A DNA stretch of 64,000 bases. Source: Gp6-AA40 sp035496255 (GTDB lineage Bacteria > Acidobacteriota > Vicinamibacteria > Vicinamibacterales > UBA2999). How positions within the stretch are numbered: the stretch's first letter is position 1; each line of letters starts with the position of its first letter. Positions 31,973-40,354 of the stretch are shown piece by piece. A program made the translations under genes and the position numbers. The notes beneath the pieces are model-generated. The model made no database searches. It was not told the origin of the DNA and worked only from the letters and a program-made list of their open reading frames with translations. Where the stretch lies: assembly GCA_035496255.1 (NCBI GenBank), contig DATJEU010000050.1, positions 1 through 64,000 of the forward strand, in the 5' to 3' direction.

Positions 31973-33265
31973 TCAGAGCCGGAAGATGTGGTCGCCGGCG
32001 ACTCCCTTGAGCGCGTTGCGCGTGTCCACGATCACCGGAAAATTTCTGGCCATCGCGGCGTAGTCGAACGCCTTGTGGTCGGTGACGATCACCGCACACG
32101 CGGCTCCATCGGTCGCCTCCGCTTCTGGCACACTCGTCAGGCACAGGTCCGCTTCGCGCAGCTCAGGCACGTACGGATCCGTGTAACTGAGGTCCGCTCC
32201 GCGGCGGCGCAGGAGCGACAGCACGTCGAGCGCGGGCGACTCGCGCATGTCGCTCACGTCCCTCTTGTAGGCGACCCCGAATACGTGGATGCGGGTGCCG
32301 TTGATCGGCAGCTTCCGCGTGTTCAGCGCTTCGCCGATGCGCTCGACGACGAACTCTGGCATCGAACCGTTGATGTGGCCGGCCAGCTCGATGAAGCGGC
32401 ACTCGAAATGAAACTGCCGCGCCTTCCATGACAGATAGAACGGATCGATCGGAATGCAGTGGCCGCCGAGCCCGGGGCCGGGATAGAACGGCATGAAGCC
32501 GAACGGCTTCGTCTTCGCCGCGTCGATCACTTCCCACACGTCGATGTCCATGCGATGGCACATCAGCGCGATCTCGTTGACGAGGCCGATGTTCACGGCC
32601 CGGAACGTGTTCTCGAGCAGCTTCACCATTTCAGCAACCTGCGTCGACGACACCGGCACCACCGTGTCGATGGCGGTTCGATACAGCGCGGCGGCGACCT
32701 CGATGCATCCCGGCGTGGTGCCGCCGACGACCTTCGGCGTGTTCCTGGTGGTGAAGCGCTCGTTCGAAGGGTCGACGCGCTCGGGCGAGAACGCGAGAAA
32801 GAAGTCCCTGCCGACGGTCAGCCCTCTGGCCTCGAACATCGGCTGCAGCACTTCAGCCGTCGTCCCCGGATATGTCGTCGATTCGAGCACGATCAGCATG
32901 CCCGGATGGATGTACTTCGCAATCTGCTCCGCGGCAGAGACGACGTACGACATGTCCGGGTCCTTGGTCTTACGGAGCGGAGTAGGCACGCAGATGTCGA
33001 CGACGTCCATCTCGCCGAGCTTCGCCATATCGGCGGTCGCACTCAGTCGTCCGGTGCCGACACAGGCCGCGAGCTCTTCACTCTTGACGTCGCCGATATA
33101 GCTGCGCCCGGCATTGATCTCCGCGACCTTCGTCGCGTCGACGTCGAAGCCGGTGACGTGGAATCCGGCATGGCAGAACTCGACGGCCAGCGGCAGCCCG
33201 ACGTACCCCAGGCCGATGATGCCGACGCGGGCCTGCCGGGCGTCGATCGCCGCCTTCAGGCTCAT
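31973..33265 (-). CDS. UDP-sugar 6-dehydrogenase (WecC/WbpA-like)
   Basis: A 430-residue NAD-dependent dehydrogenase oxidising C6 of a UDP-hexose (UDP-GlcNAc, UDP-ManNAc or similar) to the uronic acid. ATG 33265. N-terminal Rossmann motif VGIIGLGYVGLPLAVEF, SYIGDVKSEEL, VDICVPTPLRKTKDPDMSYV, ESTTYPGTT, FFLAFSPERVDPSN, KLLENTFRAVNIGLVNEIALMCHRMDIDVWEVI, and the catalytic cysteine in GPGLGGHCIPIDPFYLSWKA. The Y-L-S-W-K-A continuation and the SPERVDPSN loop fit the UDP-N-acetylhexosamine dehydrogenases better than UDP-glucose dehydrogenase. Start overlaps the gmd stop by 4 bp. Confidence 0.9.
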   Translation of the reverse strand: MSLKAAIDARQARVGIIGLGYVGLPLAVEFCHAGFHVTGFDVDATKVAEINAGRSYIGDVKSEELAACVGTGRLSATADMAKLGEMDVVDICVPTPLRKTKDPDMSYVVSAAEQIAKYIHPGMLIVLESTTYPGTTAEVLQPMFEARGLTVGRDFFLAFSPERVDPSNERFTTRNTPKVVGGTTPGCIEVAAALYRTAIDTVVPVSSTQVAEMVKLLENTFRAVNIGLVNEIALMCHRMDIDVWEVIDAAKTKPFGFMPFYPGPGLGGHCIPIDPFYLSWKARQFHFECRFIELAGHINGSMPEFVVERIGEALNTRKLPINGTRIHVFGVAYKRDVSDMRESPALDVLSLLRRRGADLSYTDPYVPELREADLCLTSVPEAEATDGAACAVIVTDHKAFDYAAMARNFPVIVDTRNALKGVAGDHIFRL

Positions 33266-34257
33266 CTCAACTCCGGCGTCAGCACGGGACTCGAGCCGCC
33301 CGACAGCCGGGCGAGGTCGGCGTCGACCATCATCGCGATCAACTCTTCGAAGGTGACGGACGGCTGCCATCCGAGCTCCTGTTTCGCCTTGCTTGCATCG
33401 CCAATCAGATGATCGACCTCCGCGGGCCGGATGAACGCGGGATCGGTTCTGACATAGGCCTTCCAGTCGAGGCCCGCGTGCCCGAACGCGACTTCCACGA
33501 GCTTCTGTACCGAGTGGCTCACGCCGGTCGCGATCACGTAGTCATCCGCCTTGTCCTGCTGGAGCATCAGCCACATCGCGCGAACGTAGTCCTTCGCGTA
33601 GCCCCAGTCGCGGCACGCATCGCGGTTGCCGAGCGACAGCTGATCGGTCAGCCCCAGCTTGATGGCGGCGACGCCGTTCGTCACCTTGCGGGTGACGAAC
33701 TCGAGGCCGCGTCGCGGCGACTCGTGGTTGAACAGAATGCCCGATACCGCGAACAGGTCGTAGCTCTCGCGGTAGTTCACGGTGATGTAGTGACCGAAGA
33801 CCTTTGACACACCGTACGGGCTCCGCGGATAAAACGGCGTCATCTCGGTCTGCGGCACTTCGCGGACGCGGCCGTACATTTCGCTCGACGACGCCTGGTA
33901 GATGCGGATGCGTTTGTTCACGTGCCGGATCGCTTCGAGCACGCGCGTCACGCCCTGCGAGTTGAACTCGCCGGTGAGCATCGGCTGATCCCATGACGCC
34001 GGCACGAACGACATCGCCGCGAGGTTGTAGAACTCGTCCGGACCGACGTCCTCGATGATCCGCATCAGCGAGAGCTGATCGAGCAGATCGCCGGGCCGCA
34101 GCGTGATGCGATCGAGCAGGTGCTCGACCCGCCGCAGATTCGGCGTGCTCGCTCGACGGACGACACCGGTGACCTCGTACCCCTTTTCCAGGAGCAGCTC
34201 GGCGAGGTACGACCCATCCTGACCGGTGATGCCCGTGATAATCGCTCGTTTACCCAT
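33262..34257 (-). CDS. gmd: GDP-mannose 4,6-dehydratase
   Basis: A 331-residue extended SDR converting GDP-D-mannose to GDP-4-dehydro-6-deoxy-mannose. ATG 34257. Motifs: RAIITGITGQDGSYLAELLLEKGYEVTGVVRRAS, the catalytic region YQASSSEMYGRVREVPQTEMTPFYPRSPYGVSKVFGHYITVNYRESY with Ser/Thr, Glu and YxxxK, FNHESPRRGLEFVTRKVT and the GDP-binding LGNRDACRDWGYAKDYVRAMWLMLQ. The DACRDWG variant of DAxRDWG is retained. It overlaps the upstream rmlD-like gene by one base (TGATG), pointing to a GDP-6-deoxyhexose such as GDP-rhamnose or a talose/fucose derivative. Confidence 0.92.
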   Translation of the reverse strand: MGKRAIITGITGQDGSYLAELLLEKGYEVTGVVRRASTPNLRRVEHLLDRITLRPGDLLDQLSLMRIIEDVGPDEFYNLAAMSFVPASWDQPMLTGEFNSQGVTRVLEAIRHVNKRIRIYQASSSEMYGRVREVPQTEMTPFYPRSPYGVSKVFGHYITVNYRESYDLFAVSGILFNHESPRRGLEFVTRKVTNGVAAIKLGLTDQLSLGNRDACRDWGYAKDYVRAMWLMLQQDKADDYVIATGVSHSVQKLVEVAFGHAGLDWKAYVRTDPAFIRPAEVDHLIGDASKAKQELGWQPSVTFEELIAMMVDADLARLSGGSSPVLTPELR

Positions 34258-35162
34258 CAACAACCCTCAATCCTGATGTCTCGGTACACCCGCGCCGTCA
34301 ACCAGCGGGCCAGCGCGTCCTGCCACGGCGGCATCGACAGGCCGGCGTCTGCCAGCTTGTCGTTCGCCAGGGCGCAATAGCGGGGACGCGTCGCGGGCGT
34401 CACCACCTGGTCCATCGTGATCGGCTCGAGCCGCGGTTCGATGCCAAGCTGGCGCGCCATCTCCCGGGCGACCTGCTCCCAGGTGGCATGACCGCTGTTA
34501 ACGCAGTGATACAGACCCGACGCGGCTGCGGTATCGAGCAGGTGCCGTGTCGCCGTGACGACATCGCCGGTGTAACTCGGCGACACCGTGCGATCGCTGA
34601 AGACTCGGACGGATCGGCGCTGTTCGAGGCCCGCCAGAAGCCCGTCCATCGTTCCGCGGCGGCCGGTCCAGGTGCGGCCGGTGCCGAACAGGCTTTCCAC
34701 GCGCAGAACCATCGCGCCTGGCGCCTCCAGCGCAAACCATTCGCCGGTCAGCTTCGACGCGGCGTAAACCGACTGGGGTGACGGGGCATCCGTTTCCCGG
34801 TACGGTTTCGATGCGGTGCCATCGAAGACGAAATCGGTGCTGTAGTGCACCAGCCGCGCGCCGGTGTCTTCGGCGGCGCGGGCCAGGCTGCGGACCGCGA
34901 ACGCATTGACCGCGAACGCGTCGAGCGGGCGCGCCTCGGCGCCGTCGACATCGTTGAACGCGGTGCAATTGATAATCATGTCCGGCCGTGCACTCGCGAC
35001 CGCGCGGCAGACGGCCCCATGATCGGTGACGTCGAGCGTTGCCCGGGTGTGGGCGATGACCTCTCGATCATCGAATGCTTCGACGATCGCTGCGCCCAAC
35101 TGTCCCCTGGCCCCCGCGACGAAAACACGGGTGCCGCGAGAAGGCGTCGATGATGCGCTCAT
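34257..35162 (-). CDS. RmlD-like SDR (dTDP-4-dehydrorhamnose reductase family)
   Basis: A 301-residue reductase from ATG 35162. Typical RmlD features: RVFVAGARGQLGAAIVEAF, the VTDHGAVCRAV segment, ARPDMIINCTAFNDVDGAE, ARLVHYSTDFVFDGTASKPYRETDAPSPQSVYAASKLTGEW (STDFVFDG and YxxxK), and MVLRVESLFGTGRTW. Because it is coupled to gmd and no rmlA/B/C is present, it more likely reduces the GDP-4-keto-6-deoxy sugar than dTDP-rhamnose precursor; that is inference. First gene of the three-gene nucleotide-sugar unit. Confidence 0.85.
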   Translation of the reverse strand: MSASSTPSRGTRVFVAGARGQLGAAIVEAFDDREVIAHTRATLDVTDHGAVCRAVASARPDMIINCTAFNDVDGAEARPLDAFAVNAFAVRSLARAAEDTGARLVHYSTDFVFDGTASKPYRETDAPSPQSVYAASKLTGEWFALEAPGAMVLRVESLFGTGRTWTGRRGTMDGLLAGLEQRRSVRVFSDRTVSPSYTGDVVTATRHLLDTAAASGLYHCVNSGHATWEQVAREMARQLGIEPRLEPITMDQVVTPATRPRYCALANDKLADAGLSMPPWQDALARWLTARVYRDIRIEGC

Positions 35163-35233
35163 CGTCTGCCGCCGCGGCGAATAAGCTGATACTGGGTGCA
35201 CAAGGGGGCCACCGAAGACATGGATCGTAACCG

Positions 35234-36331
35234 ATGGAACGGATCGACGTCGCGGTAATCGGCGCCGGCGTCGTCGGCCTGGCCGCGGCGGTGGCGATCG
35301 CGCGCCGCGGTTACGACGTCTGCGTGCTCGAACGCGAAGCGCGACCCGGGCTTGGCACGAGCACGCATAACAGCCAGGTCATTCACGCCGGCATCTACTA
35401 TCCACCGAACACGCTCAAGGCTCGGCACTGTGTGGCCGGCGCGCGGCTGCTCTACGAGTTCTGCGCGCGATATGGTGTGCCGCACGCCCGGTGCGGCAAG
35501 CTCGTGGTGTCGCATGGCGAAGGAGAGCTGAGCGGGCTGGAACAATTGAAGGCACGCGGCGATGCCAATGGCGTCGAAGCCCTGGCGCTGGTCGATCGCG
35601 CGTTCATCCGCGGTCGCGAGCCGCACGTCGACGCCGATGCGGCGCTGTTTTCGCCGAATACCGGCGTTCTCGATGCCGAGGTGTTGGTCAGAACGCTCGC
35701 CGCGCTGTGCGCGGAACACGAGGCGTTCGTGCTCCCTGGCTCGCCCCTGATCGGTGGAGACAGCCGCGCGGATTCGATCGAGTTGCAGACGCCGGCGGAA
35801 CGCATTCGCGCAACCGTGGTCGTCAACGCTGCCGGCCTCTATGCCGATGACGTGTCCGCCATGCTGGGCGGCGAGCCGTTCCGCATTCATCCCTGCCGCG
35901 GCGAGTACGCCGAGCTCGTACCGGCGAAGCGGGTGTTCGTCAACGCGCTCGTCTATCCGCTGCCACAGCCGCAGGGCCACAGTCTTGGCGTGCACCTGTC
36001 GAAGACGCTGCACGGAAACGTCACGCTGGGACCCACAGTGCGATTCCAGGACCGGAAGGATGACTACGAGCAGAACCGCATTCCCCTCGAGGCGTTTCTG
36101 GAGCCGGCGCAACGGTTACTGCCGGACCTGACACTCGACGATTTGCGGCTGGGCGGCAGTGGGATTCGCGCGAAGCTGCACGGGCCGGACGAGACGTTCG
36201 CCGACTTCCGCATCGGCCGTGACTCGATGAACCCGCGGCTGGTGCAGGCAGCCGGGATCGAGTCTCCCGGTCTGACGTCCTCGTTATCGATCGCCGAGGC
36301 CGTGGCGGACGCGGTGGCGGAAGTGCTCTGA
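35234..36331 (+). CDS. lhgO: FAD-dependent oxidoreductase, L-2-hydroxyglutarate oxidase (LhgO) family
   Basis: A 365-residue DAO-fold flavoprotein. ERIDVAVIGAGVVGLAAAVAIARRGYDVCVLERE is the FAD Rossmann motif; then GTSTHNSQVIHAGIYYPPNTLKARHCVAGARLLYEFC, the family signature; VVVNAAGLYADDVSAMLG; RGEYAELVP; YPLPQPQGHSLGVHLSKTLHGNVTLGPTVR; and DFRIGRDSMNPRLVQAAGIESPGLTSSLSIAEAVA. Family role: oxidises L-2-hydroxyglutarate to 2-oxoglutarate, passing electrons to the quinone pool. It is the only plus-strand gene in the polysaccharide region and ends at a strong terminator. Confidence 0.9.
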   Translation: MERIDVAVIGAGVVGLAAAVAIARRGYDVCVLEREARPGLGTSTHNSQVIHAGIYYPPNTLKARHCVAGARLLYEFCARYGVPHARCGKLVVSHGEGELSGLEQLKARGDANGVEALALVDRAFIRGREPHVDADAALFSPNTGVLDAEVLVRTLAALCAEHEAFVLPGSPLIGGDSRADSIELQTPAERIRATVVVNAAGLYADDVSAMLGGEPFRIHPCRGEYAELVPAKRVFVNALVYPLPQPQGHSLGVHLSKTLHGNVTLGPTVRFQDRKDDYEQNRIPLEAFLEPAQRLLPDLTLDDLRLGGSGIRAKLHGPDETFADFRIGRDSMNPRLVQAAGIESPGLTSSLSIAEAVADAVAEVL

Positions 36332-36360
36332 ACAACCGTCACCAAGGCCCGGCACGACGA

Positions 36361-36389
36361 CACGACGGGAAACGTCGTGGCGTCTTTTT
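36361..36389. terminator. Rho-independent terminator of lhgO (end of convergent polysaccharide string)
   Basis: CACGACG (36361-36367), loop GGAAA, CGTCGTG (36373-36379), followed by GCGTC and five T (36385-36389). Perfect 7-bp stem plus T run on the plus strand, 30 bp after the lhgO stop. It separates lhgO from the end of the minus-strand glycosyltransferase string. Confidence 0.8.
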
Positions 36390-36397
36390 CGTCCGAC

Positions 36398-37264
36398 CTA
36401 GCCGGCGGCCACGAGTTTCACCCAGCAGCGTGCCGTCAGCAGGATACGGGCAGCGATCCGCTTCGGGTTGAAAGCGCCAGGCGCCACATGCGTTGCGTAG
36501 TACAGATACGCGCCGTCGTGAAATGCCCGGATCGACGACTTTCGCGCGGTGCGACTGGAGCGGCCGACGTGGTGCACCGCCGTCGCCATCGGCGCATAGC
36601 GCACGGAGTATCCGCGGGCGCGCAGCCGCCGGCAGAGATCGGCGTCTTCCCAGTACAGGAAGTAGCGCTCGTCGAATCCGCGCACCGCGGCAAGCGCTTC
36701 GCGCCGTGCCAGCAGGCAAGCCCCTGACAGCCAGTCGACGGTCAGCGCCGTGTCGTCCCGATCCGCCTCACGAGCGACGACGTTGCGCTGGGACACGGCG
36801 AGGCGCGGCAGCAGGCGCCGCAGCGGCGAGGTGCGGCCGAAGAGCCCGGTCAACATGTCCGGATCGCCGCGCGCGTTCCCCTGCTCGCTGCCATCCGGAT
36901 CGAGAATGCGCGGTCCTACGACGCCGCACGTCACGCTCGACAACAACTCCGCTTCGAGCGTCGTCAGTGCACCCGCCGCCAGGTGGCAGTCCGGGTTCAT
37001 GATCAAAACGAGCGGCGCGGTCGTCGCCGCCAGGCCCTGATTCACGCCACAGCCGAAACCGACGTTCGCGGCATTTTGAATCAGGCGGACCCGAGGACCG
37101 AATTGCGCGGCGGCCGCCTGGCTTGCATCGGTCGAGCCATTGTCGACCACGACCGCTTCCCACGGCCGGGTGCCGCATTCGTCGGCGATCGATTGGAGTG
37201 CGACCTGCAGTTCAGGGCCGGCGTTGAAATTGACGAGTACCGCGGCGACGTCGGGCGCGATCAC
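36398..37264 (-). CDS. Glycosyltransferase family 2
   Basis: A 288-residue GT-A enzyme from GTG 37264 (overlapping the upstream stop). AAVLVNFNAGPELQVALQSI, VVVDNGSTDASQ, LIQNAANVGFGCGVNQGL, LIMNPDCHL (the metal-binding D-x-D equivalent), DWLSGACLLARREALAAVRGFDERYFLYWEDADLCRRLRARGYSVRYAP and VHHVGRSS match rhamnosyl- and related transferases of the GT2 family. Last gene of the 27.5-kb minus-strand string. Sugar specificity cannot be read from sequence. Confidence 0.88.
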   Translation of the reverse strand: MIAPDVAAVLVNFNAGPELQVALQSIADECGTRPWEAVVVDNGSTDASQAAAAQFGPRVRLIQNAANVGFGCGVNQGLAATTAPLVLIMNPDCHLAAGALTTLEAELLSSVTCGVVGPRILDPDGSEQGNARGDPDMLTGLFGRTSPLRRLLPRLAVSQRNVVAREADRDDTALTVDWLSGACLLARREALAAVRGFDERYFLYWEDADLCRRLRARGYSVRYAPMATAVHHVGRSSRTARKSSIRAFHDGAYLYYATHVAPGAFNPKRIAARILLTARCWVKLVAAG

Positions 37265-38394
37265 GATGGCTTCACCAGGTTGAATCGAGGATCGCGGCCG
37301 ACCGCTTGAACGTACACGGCGTAGGTGATGCGAGCGGTGCGCGCCCAACTGAAGGTGGCCGCGCGTGCCACACCGCGCGCGTGCAGGTCGGCGCGCAAGT
37401 GCTCGTCGTTGAGCATGCGGACAATCGCGTCCGTCCAGCCACCGCGATCATCAGGATCGAGCAGGATACCGCAGTCTCCGAGCACCTCGGGGATGGAGGC
37501 CGCGCGCGAGGCGATCACCGGCGTGCCGCTCGCCATGGCCTCGAGCACCGGCAGACCGAAGCCTTCGTAGCGCGAGGGATAAACCAGCGCCGACGCACCT
37601 CGATACAGCACCTGCAATCGATCGTCTTCGACCGCTCCGAGCCGCACGACCGCTTCCGGGACGCCGGCCGCCGCCGCCATCGCGCAGAGACCCTCACCGA
37701 CCCCGCGGTCCACACCCGCCAGCACCAGCGACACCGCGGCAGCACCGCCGAAGTGGCGGCGGGCCTCGAGCACGGCGTCGACGACAACCGGCAGGTTCCG
37801 GCGCTCGTGCAGATCTCCCACGTGCAGCACGAACGGCGTCGTCACACCGGCCGGGAGATCCATCGGCGCATCCGGATCGCCGGCTGCGAAGCCGGACCCG
37901 ACACCCAGCGGCGCAACGGTGATGCGTGCCGGATCGATCGCGTACGCCTCGCTGATTTCGCGCGCCGAGAATGCGGAATCGGTGAGGATGTGCGCCGCGG
38001 CGCGAGCGCTGCGCCGATAGAACGCGCGCCGCATCCAGTCGCGGCGGTACGGATACCACTCGGGATGCCGCTCGTAGCTGACGTCGTGAATCGTCAAAAC
38101 TACGGGCGCGCGCGACACGAACGGCGCCGTGTACGCCGGTGCGTGGATCAAGTCCACGCGCGCGCGCGCCGCGGCTGCGGGAAGCCCCATCAGCGTCCAC
38201 CCGAGATTCGTCGGCGGATGCGCGCGCTCGGCGATGTGTTCAATCCCCGGCGGACCCATGGCGGGGTCGCCGCCAAGCGCCACGATCTGCAGCGGCTCGC
38301 CGAGGTCCATCAACGCGGAGACGAGGTGTGTGGCGTATCGCCGCACGCCCGCCGCCGGCGATGTGAACGCCCGGCCGTCGATACCGATACGCAT
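37261..38394 (-). CDS. Glycosyltransferase family 4 (GT-B, mannosyltransferase-like)
   Basis: A 377-residue GT-B enzyme: MRIGIDGRAFTSPAAGVRRYATHLVSAL at the N-terminus, VVLTIHDVSYERHPEWYP, ADSAFSAREI-type segment (LTDSAFSAREISEAY), FVLHVGDLHERRNLPVVVDAV, and the C-terminal donor site VLYRGASALVYPSRYEGFGLPVLEAMASGTPVIASRAASIPEVLGDCGILLDPDD with the E-x7-E motif. Such enzymes commonly transfer mannose or rhamnose from a GDP- or dTDP-sugar, which suits the nearby gmd unit. Preceded by a heptad repeat that separates it from the WecA-like gene. Confidence 0.9.
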   Translation of the reverse strand: MRIGIDGRAFTSPAAGVRRYATHLVSALMDLGEPLQIVALGGDPAMGPPGIEHIAERAHPPTNLGWTLMGLPAAAARARVDLIHAPAYTAPFVSRAPVVLTIHDVSYERHPEWYPYRRDWMRRAFYRRSARAAAHILTDSAFSAREISEAYAIDPARITVAPLGVGSGFAAGDPDAPMDLPAGVTTPFVLHVGDLHERRNLPVVVDAVLEARRHFGGAAAVSLVLAGVDRGVGEGLCAMAAAAGVPEAVVRLGAVEDDRLQVLYRGASALVYPSRYEGFGLPVLEAMASGTPVIASRAASIPEVLGDCGILLDPDDRGGWTDAIVRMLNDEHLRADLHARGVARAATFSWARTARITYAVYVQAVGRDPRFNLVKPS

Positions 38395-38402
38395 CAGCGT
38401 CA

Positions 38403-38509
38403 GAATGCAGAATTCACGATGCAGAATTCAGAATTGAACAATCCCGTGAGTGATGAGCAACAGCGGCCCGGCGCGACCCGGTTCCGCCTGCATTCTGAAT
38501 TCTGCATTC
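38403..38509. repeat. GAATTCA-type heptad hairpin
   Basis: Left arm: GAATGCA, GAATTCA, CGATGCA, GAATTCA, GAATTGA (38403-38437). Right arm, reverse complement: GAATGCA, GAATTCA, GAATGCA (38509-38489). It lies just after the stop of the WecA/CapD fusion and before the next start, one of only three real gaps in the long operon. Confidence 0.9.
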
Positions 38510-38518
38510 CCCATCCCC

Positions 38519-40354
38519 CTACCGAATTCGCATATCCAGCCGCTTCACCGGCCTCTGGATCGACGCGCAGACCTCGCGGATGCGGTGCTCGACGTCGCCG
38601 TTGATCTTGGGGCTGCTGAGGACGACCTCGTCGATCGAGTACCGGCGAATCGCCGCGTCGAGGAACGCCAGGTCCCCGCGAACCGGCACGCCGTTGATCC
38701 AGCGGCGCGCCTTCATCGGGTCATCGTCGATGAAGGCCACGGGATTCATCTGCCAATCGGGATTCGCGCGCATCTCCCGGACCAGCAACTGCCCGAATGA
38801 TCCGGCACCGTACACGAGGACGCGGCGGCTCCGCTTGTTGCGCGTCGACGCGACCAGGTTCATCAGGCGGAACGACACGCGTGTCGCGACAATGGCGAAC
38901 GACAACAGCAGCGCATCGATGACGTAGACACCGTACGAAAAGCCGATCTCGCGATAGAAATACGACGGTGCGAGCACCGACAGCGGCAGGCCGACCGCAA
39001 TCGCGCGCCCGACCGCCGCCAGATCGCGCAGGCCGAACGTCTCCCAGGACCGCTGGTACAGACCGGACACGTAAAGGCCGGCAAGCTGGCAGCCGAGCAC
39101 CACCGGCAGCGATGCCGTGAAATACGGGAGAAACGCCACGAGCGTGTCGTTCTCGAAACGCAGGCGGTAGGCGCCGTAATAGCAGATCGTGATCAGGACC
39201 AGGTCGAGCATCACCTGGCCGAAGTGCCACCGGAACGCCAGGTCCTTGAGAAACGGTGCGAACGACGACTTCTGCAGCGCGATGAAGTCCTCGGAGTTGT
39301 ACGCCGGCACGCGTGCGAGGAACAGCCCGAGCAGGACGACGGCCACCGCGAAGATCGCGACGACCGGAAGCGTCGTATCGAAGGTGCTGCCGTGAGCCAG
39401 CAGCGTCGCGGTGCCGCCGCCGACGAGGCCGAGCAGATAGAGAATGCGCACCGCGCTGCGTTCGGAAAAGCCGAGCGAGGCGAGCCGATGCGACACGTGA
39501 TCGGTGCCGCCCCTCGAGGCCTTTCGTCCCGCCAGCCGCCGCAGCATGATGACGAACGACATGTCGAACAGCGGCACCACGAGAATCAACACGACGAGTA
39601 CCGTGGGGCTGACCAGCGACAGGGCGTTGAAGCGGAATGCCGGTACCAGCGCCGTTCCGCCCAGGATCGCGCCGATGAAGAGGCTCCCGCAGTCGCCCAT
39701 GAACAGGCGCGCCGGCGGTCGGTTCCAGTAGAGGAATCCAAGCAGCCCGCCGGCCAGCGACACCAGCAGCAGGACGAGCGGCACGCCAAGCGCGGGCTGC
39801 AGCAGGAAGGCCATGAACGCCGCCGCAATCAGGGCCACGCCCGCCGCCAGGCCGTCCATGTTGTCCTGCAGGTTCATCGCATGGCAGATGCCTGCGAACC
39901 AGATCGTGCCGATGAGCGTTGCCCACCACGGCAGCGCGCCCTCAGGTTCGGCCCCGGCGAGCGCAAAGACGAAGAACGCGCCGATCGCCAGCGACGAGAC
40001 CAGCTTCGCCAGCGGCGACATCTGCAGGCGATCGTCGAAGACGCCGACGATGAACATGCCGATGGCGGCGAGACCGACCGGCAGCCAGGCGCCGCTCCAG
40101 GTGAGGAGATCCGTGCGCGCCAGCACCAGGGCGAAGCCGGCCAGCGTCCCCGCGGCAATCGCCATCCCGCCCATCGTCGGCGTCGGCGTGCTGTGCCAGC
40201 GATCCTGCCGTTGCGGGACAACGGCGCCGATGACAGGAGCCACCCGGCGCACGGCGACGCCGCCGGCGATCGCCACGACCGTCGCGACGACGAACGCGAA
40301 AAGCAGGAGGGTCAAATCAGCGGGCGATCGACTCCGGGACGGACTCGGAAGCAT
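38519..40354 (-). CDS. WecA/MraY-type sugar-1-phosphate transferase fused to a CapD-like N-terminal region
   Basis: A 611-residue membrane protein. Residues about 1-335 form a polyprenyl-phosphate N-acetylhexosamine-1-phosphate transferase: about ten helices, QRQDRWHSTPTPTMGGMAI, VFDDRLQMSPLAK, AMNLQDNMDGLAAG, FMGDCGSLFIGAILGG and DHVSHRLASLGFSER. Residues about 345-611 add four membrane helices and a CoA-binding/Rossmann domain (RVLVYGAGSFGQLLVREM, INGVPVRGDLAFLDAAIRRYSIDEVVLSSP) as in the N-terminal half of CapD/WbpM, but the 4,6-dehydratase domain is absent. It probably primes the polymer on undecaprenyl phosphate. The start overlaps the preceding gene by 38 bp. Confidence 0.85.
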   Translation of the reverse strand: MLPSPSRSRSPADLTLLLFAFVVATVVAIAGGVAVRRVAPVIGAVVPQRQDRWHSTPTPTMGGMAIAAGTLAGFALVLARTDLLTWSGAWLPVGLAAIGMFIVGVFDDRLQMSPLAKLVSSLAIGAFFVFALAGAEPEGALPWWATLIGTIWFAGICHAMNLQDNMDGLAAGVALIAAAFMAFLLQPALGVPLVLLLVSLAGGLLGFLYWNRPPARLFMGDCGSLFIGAILGGTALVPAFRFNALSLVSPTVLVVLILVVPLFDMSFVIMLRRLAGRKASRGGTDHVSHRLASLGFSERSAVRILYLLGLVGGGTATLLAHGSTFDTTLPVVAIFAVAVVLLGLFLARVPAYNSEDFIALQKSSFAPFLKDLAFRWHFGQVMLDLVLITICYYGAYRLRFENDTLVAFLPYFTASLPVVLGCQLAGLYVSGLYQRSWETFGLRDLAAVGRAIAVGLPLSVLAPSYFYREIGFSYGVYVIDALLLSFAIVATRVSFRLMNLVASTRNKRSRRVLVYGAGSFGQLLVREMRANPDWQMNPVAFIDDDPMKARRWINGVPVRGDLAFLDAAIRRYSIDEVVLSSPKINGDVEHRIREVCASIQRPVKRLDMRIR

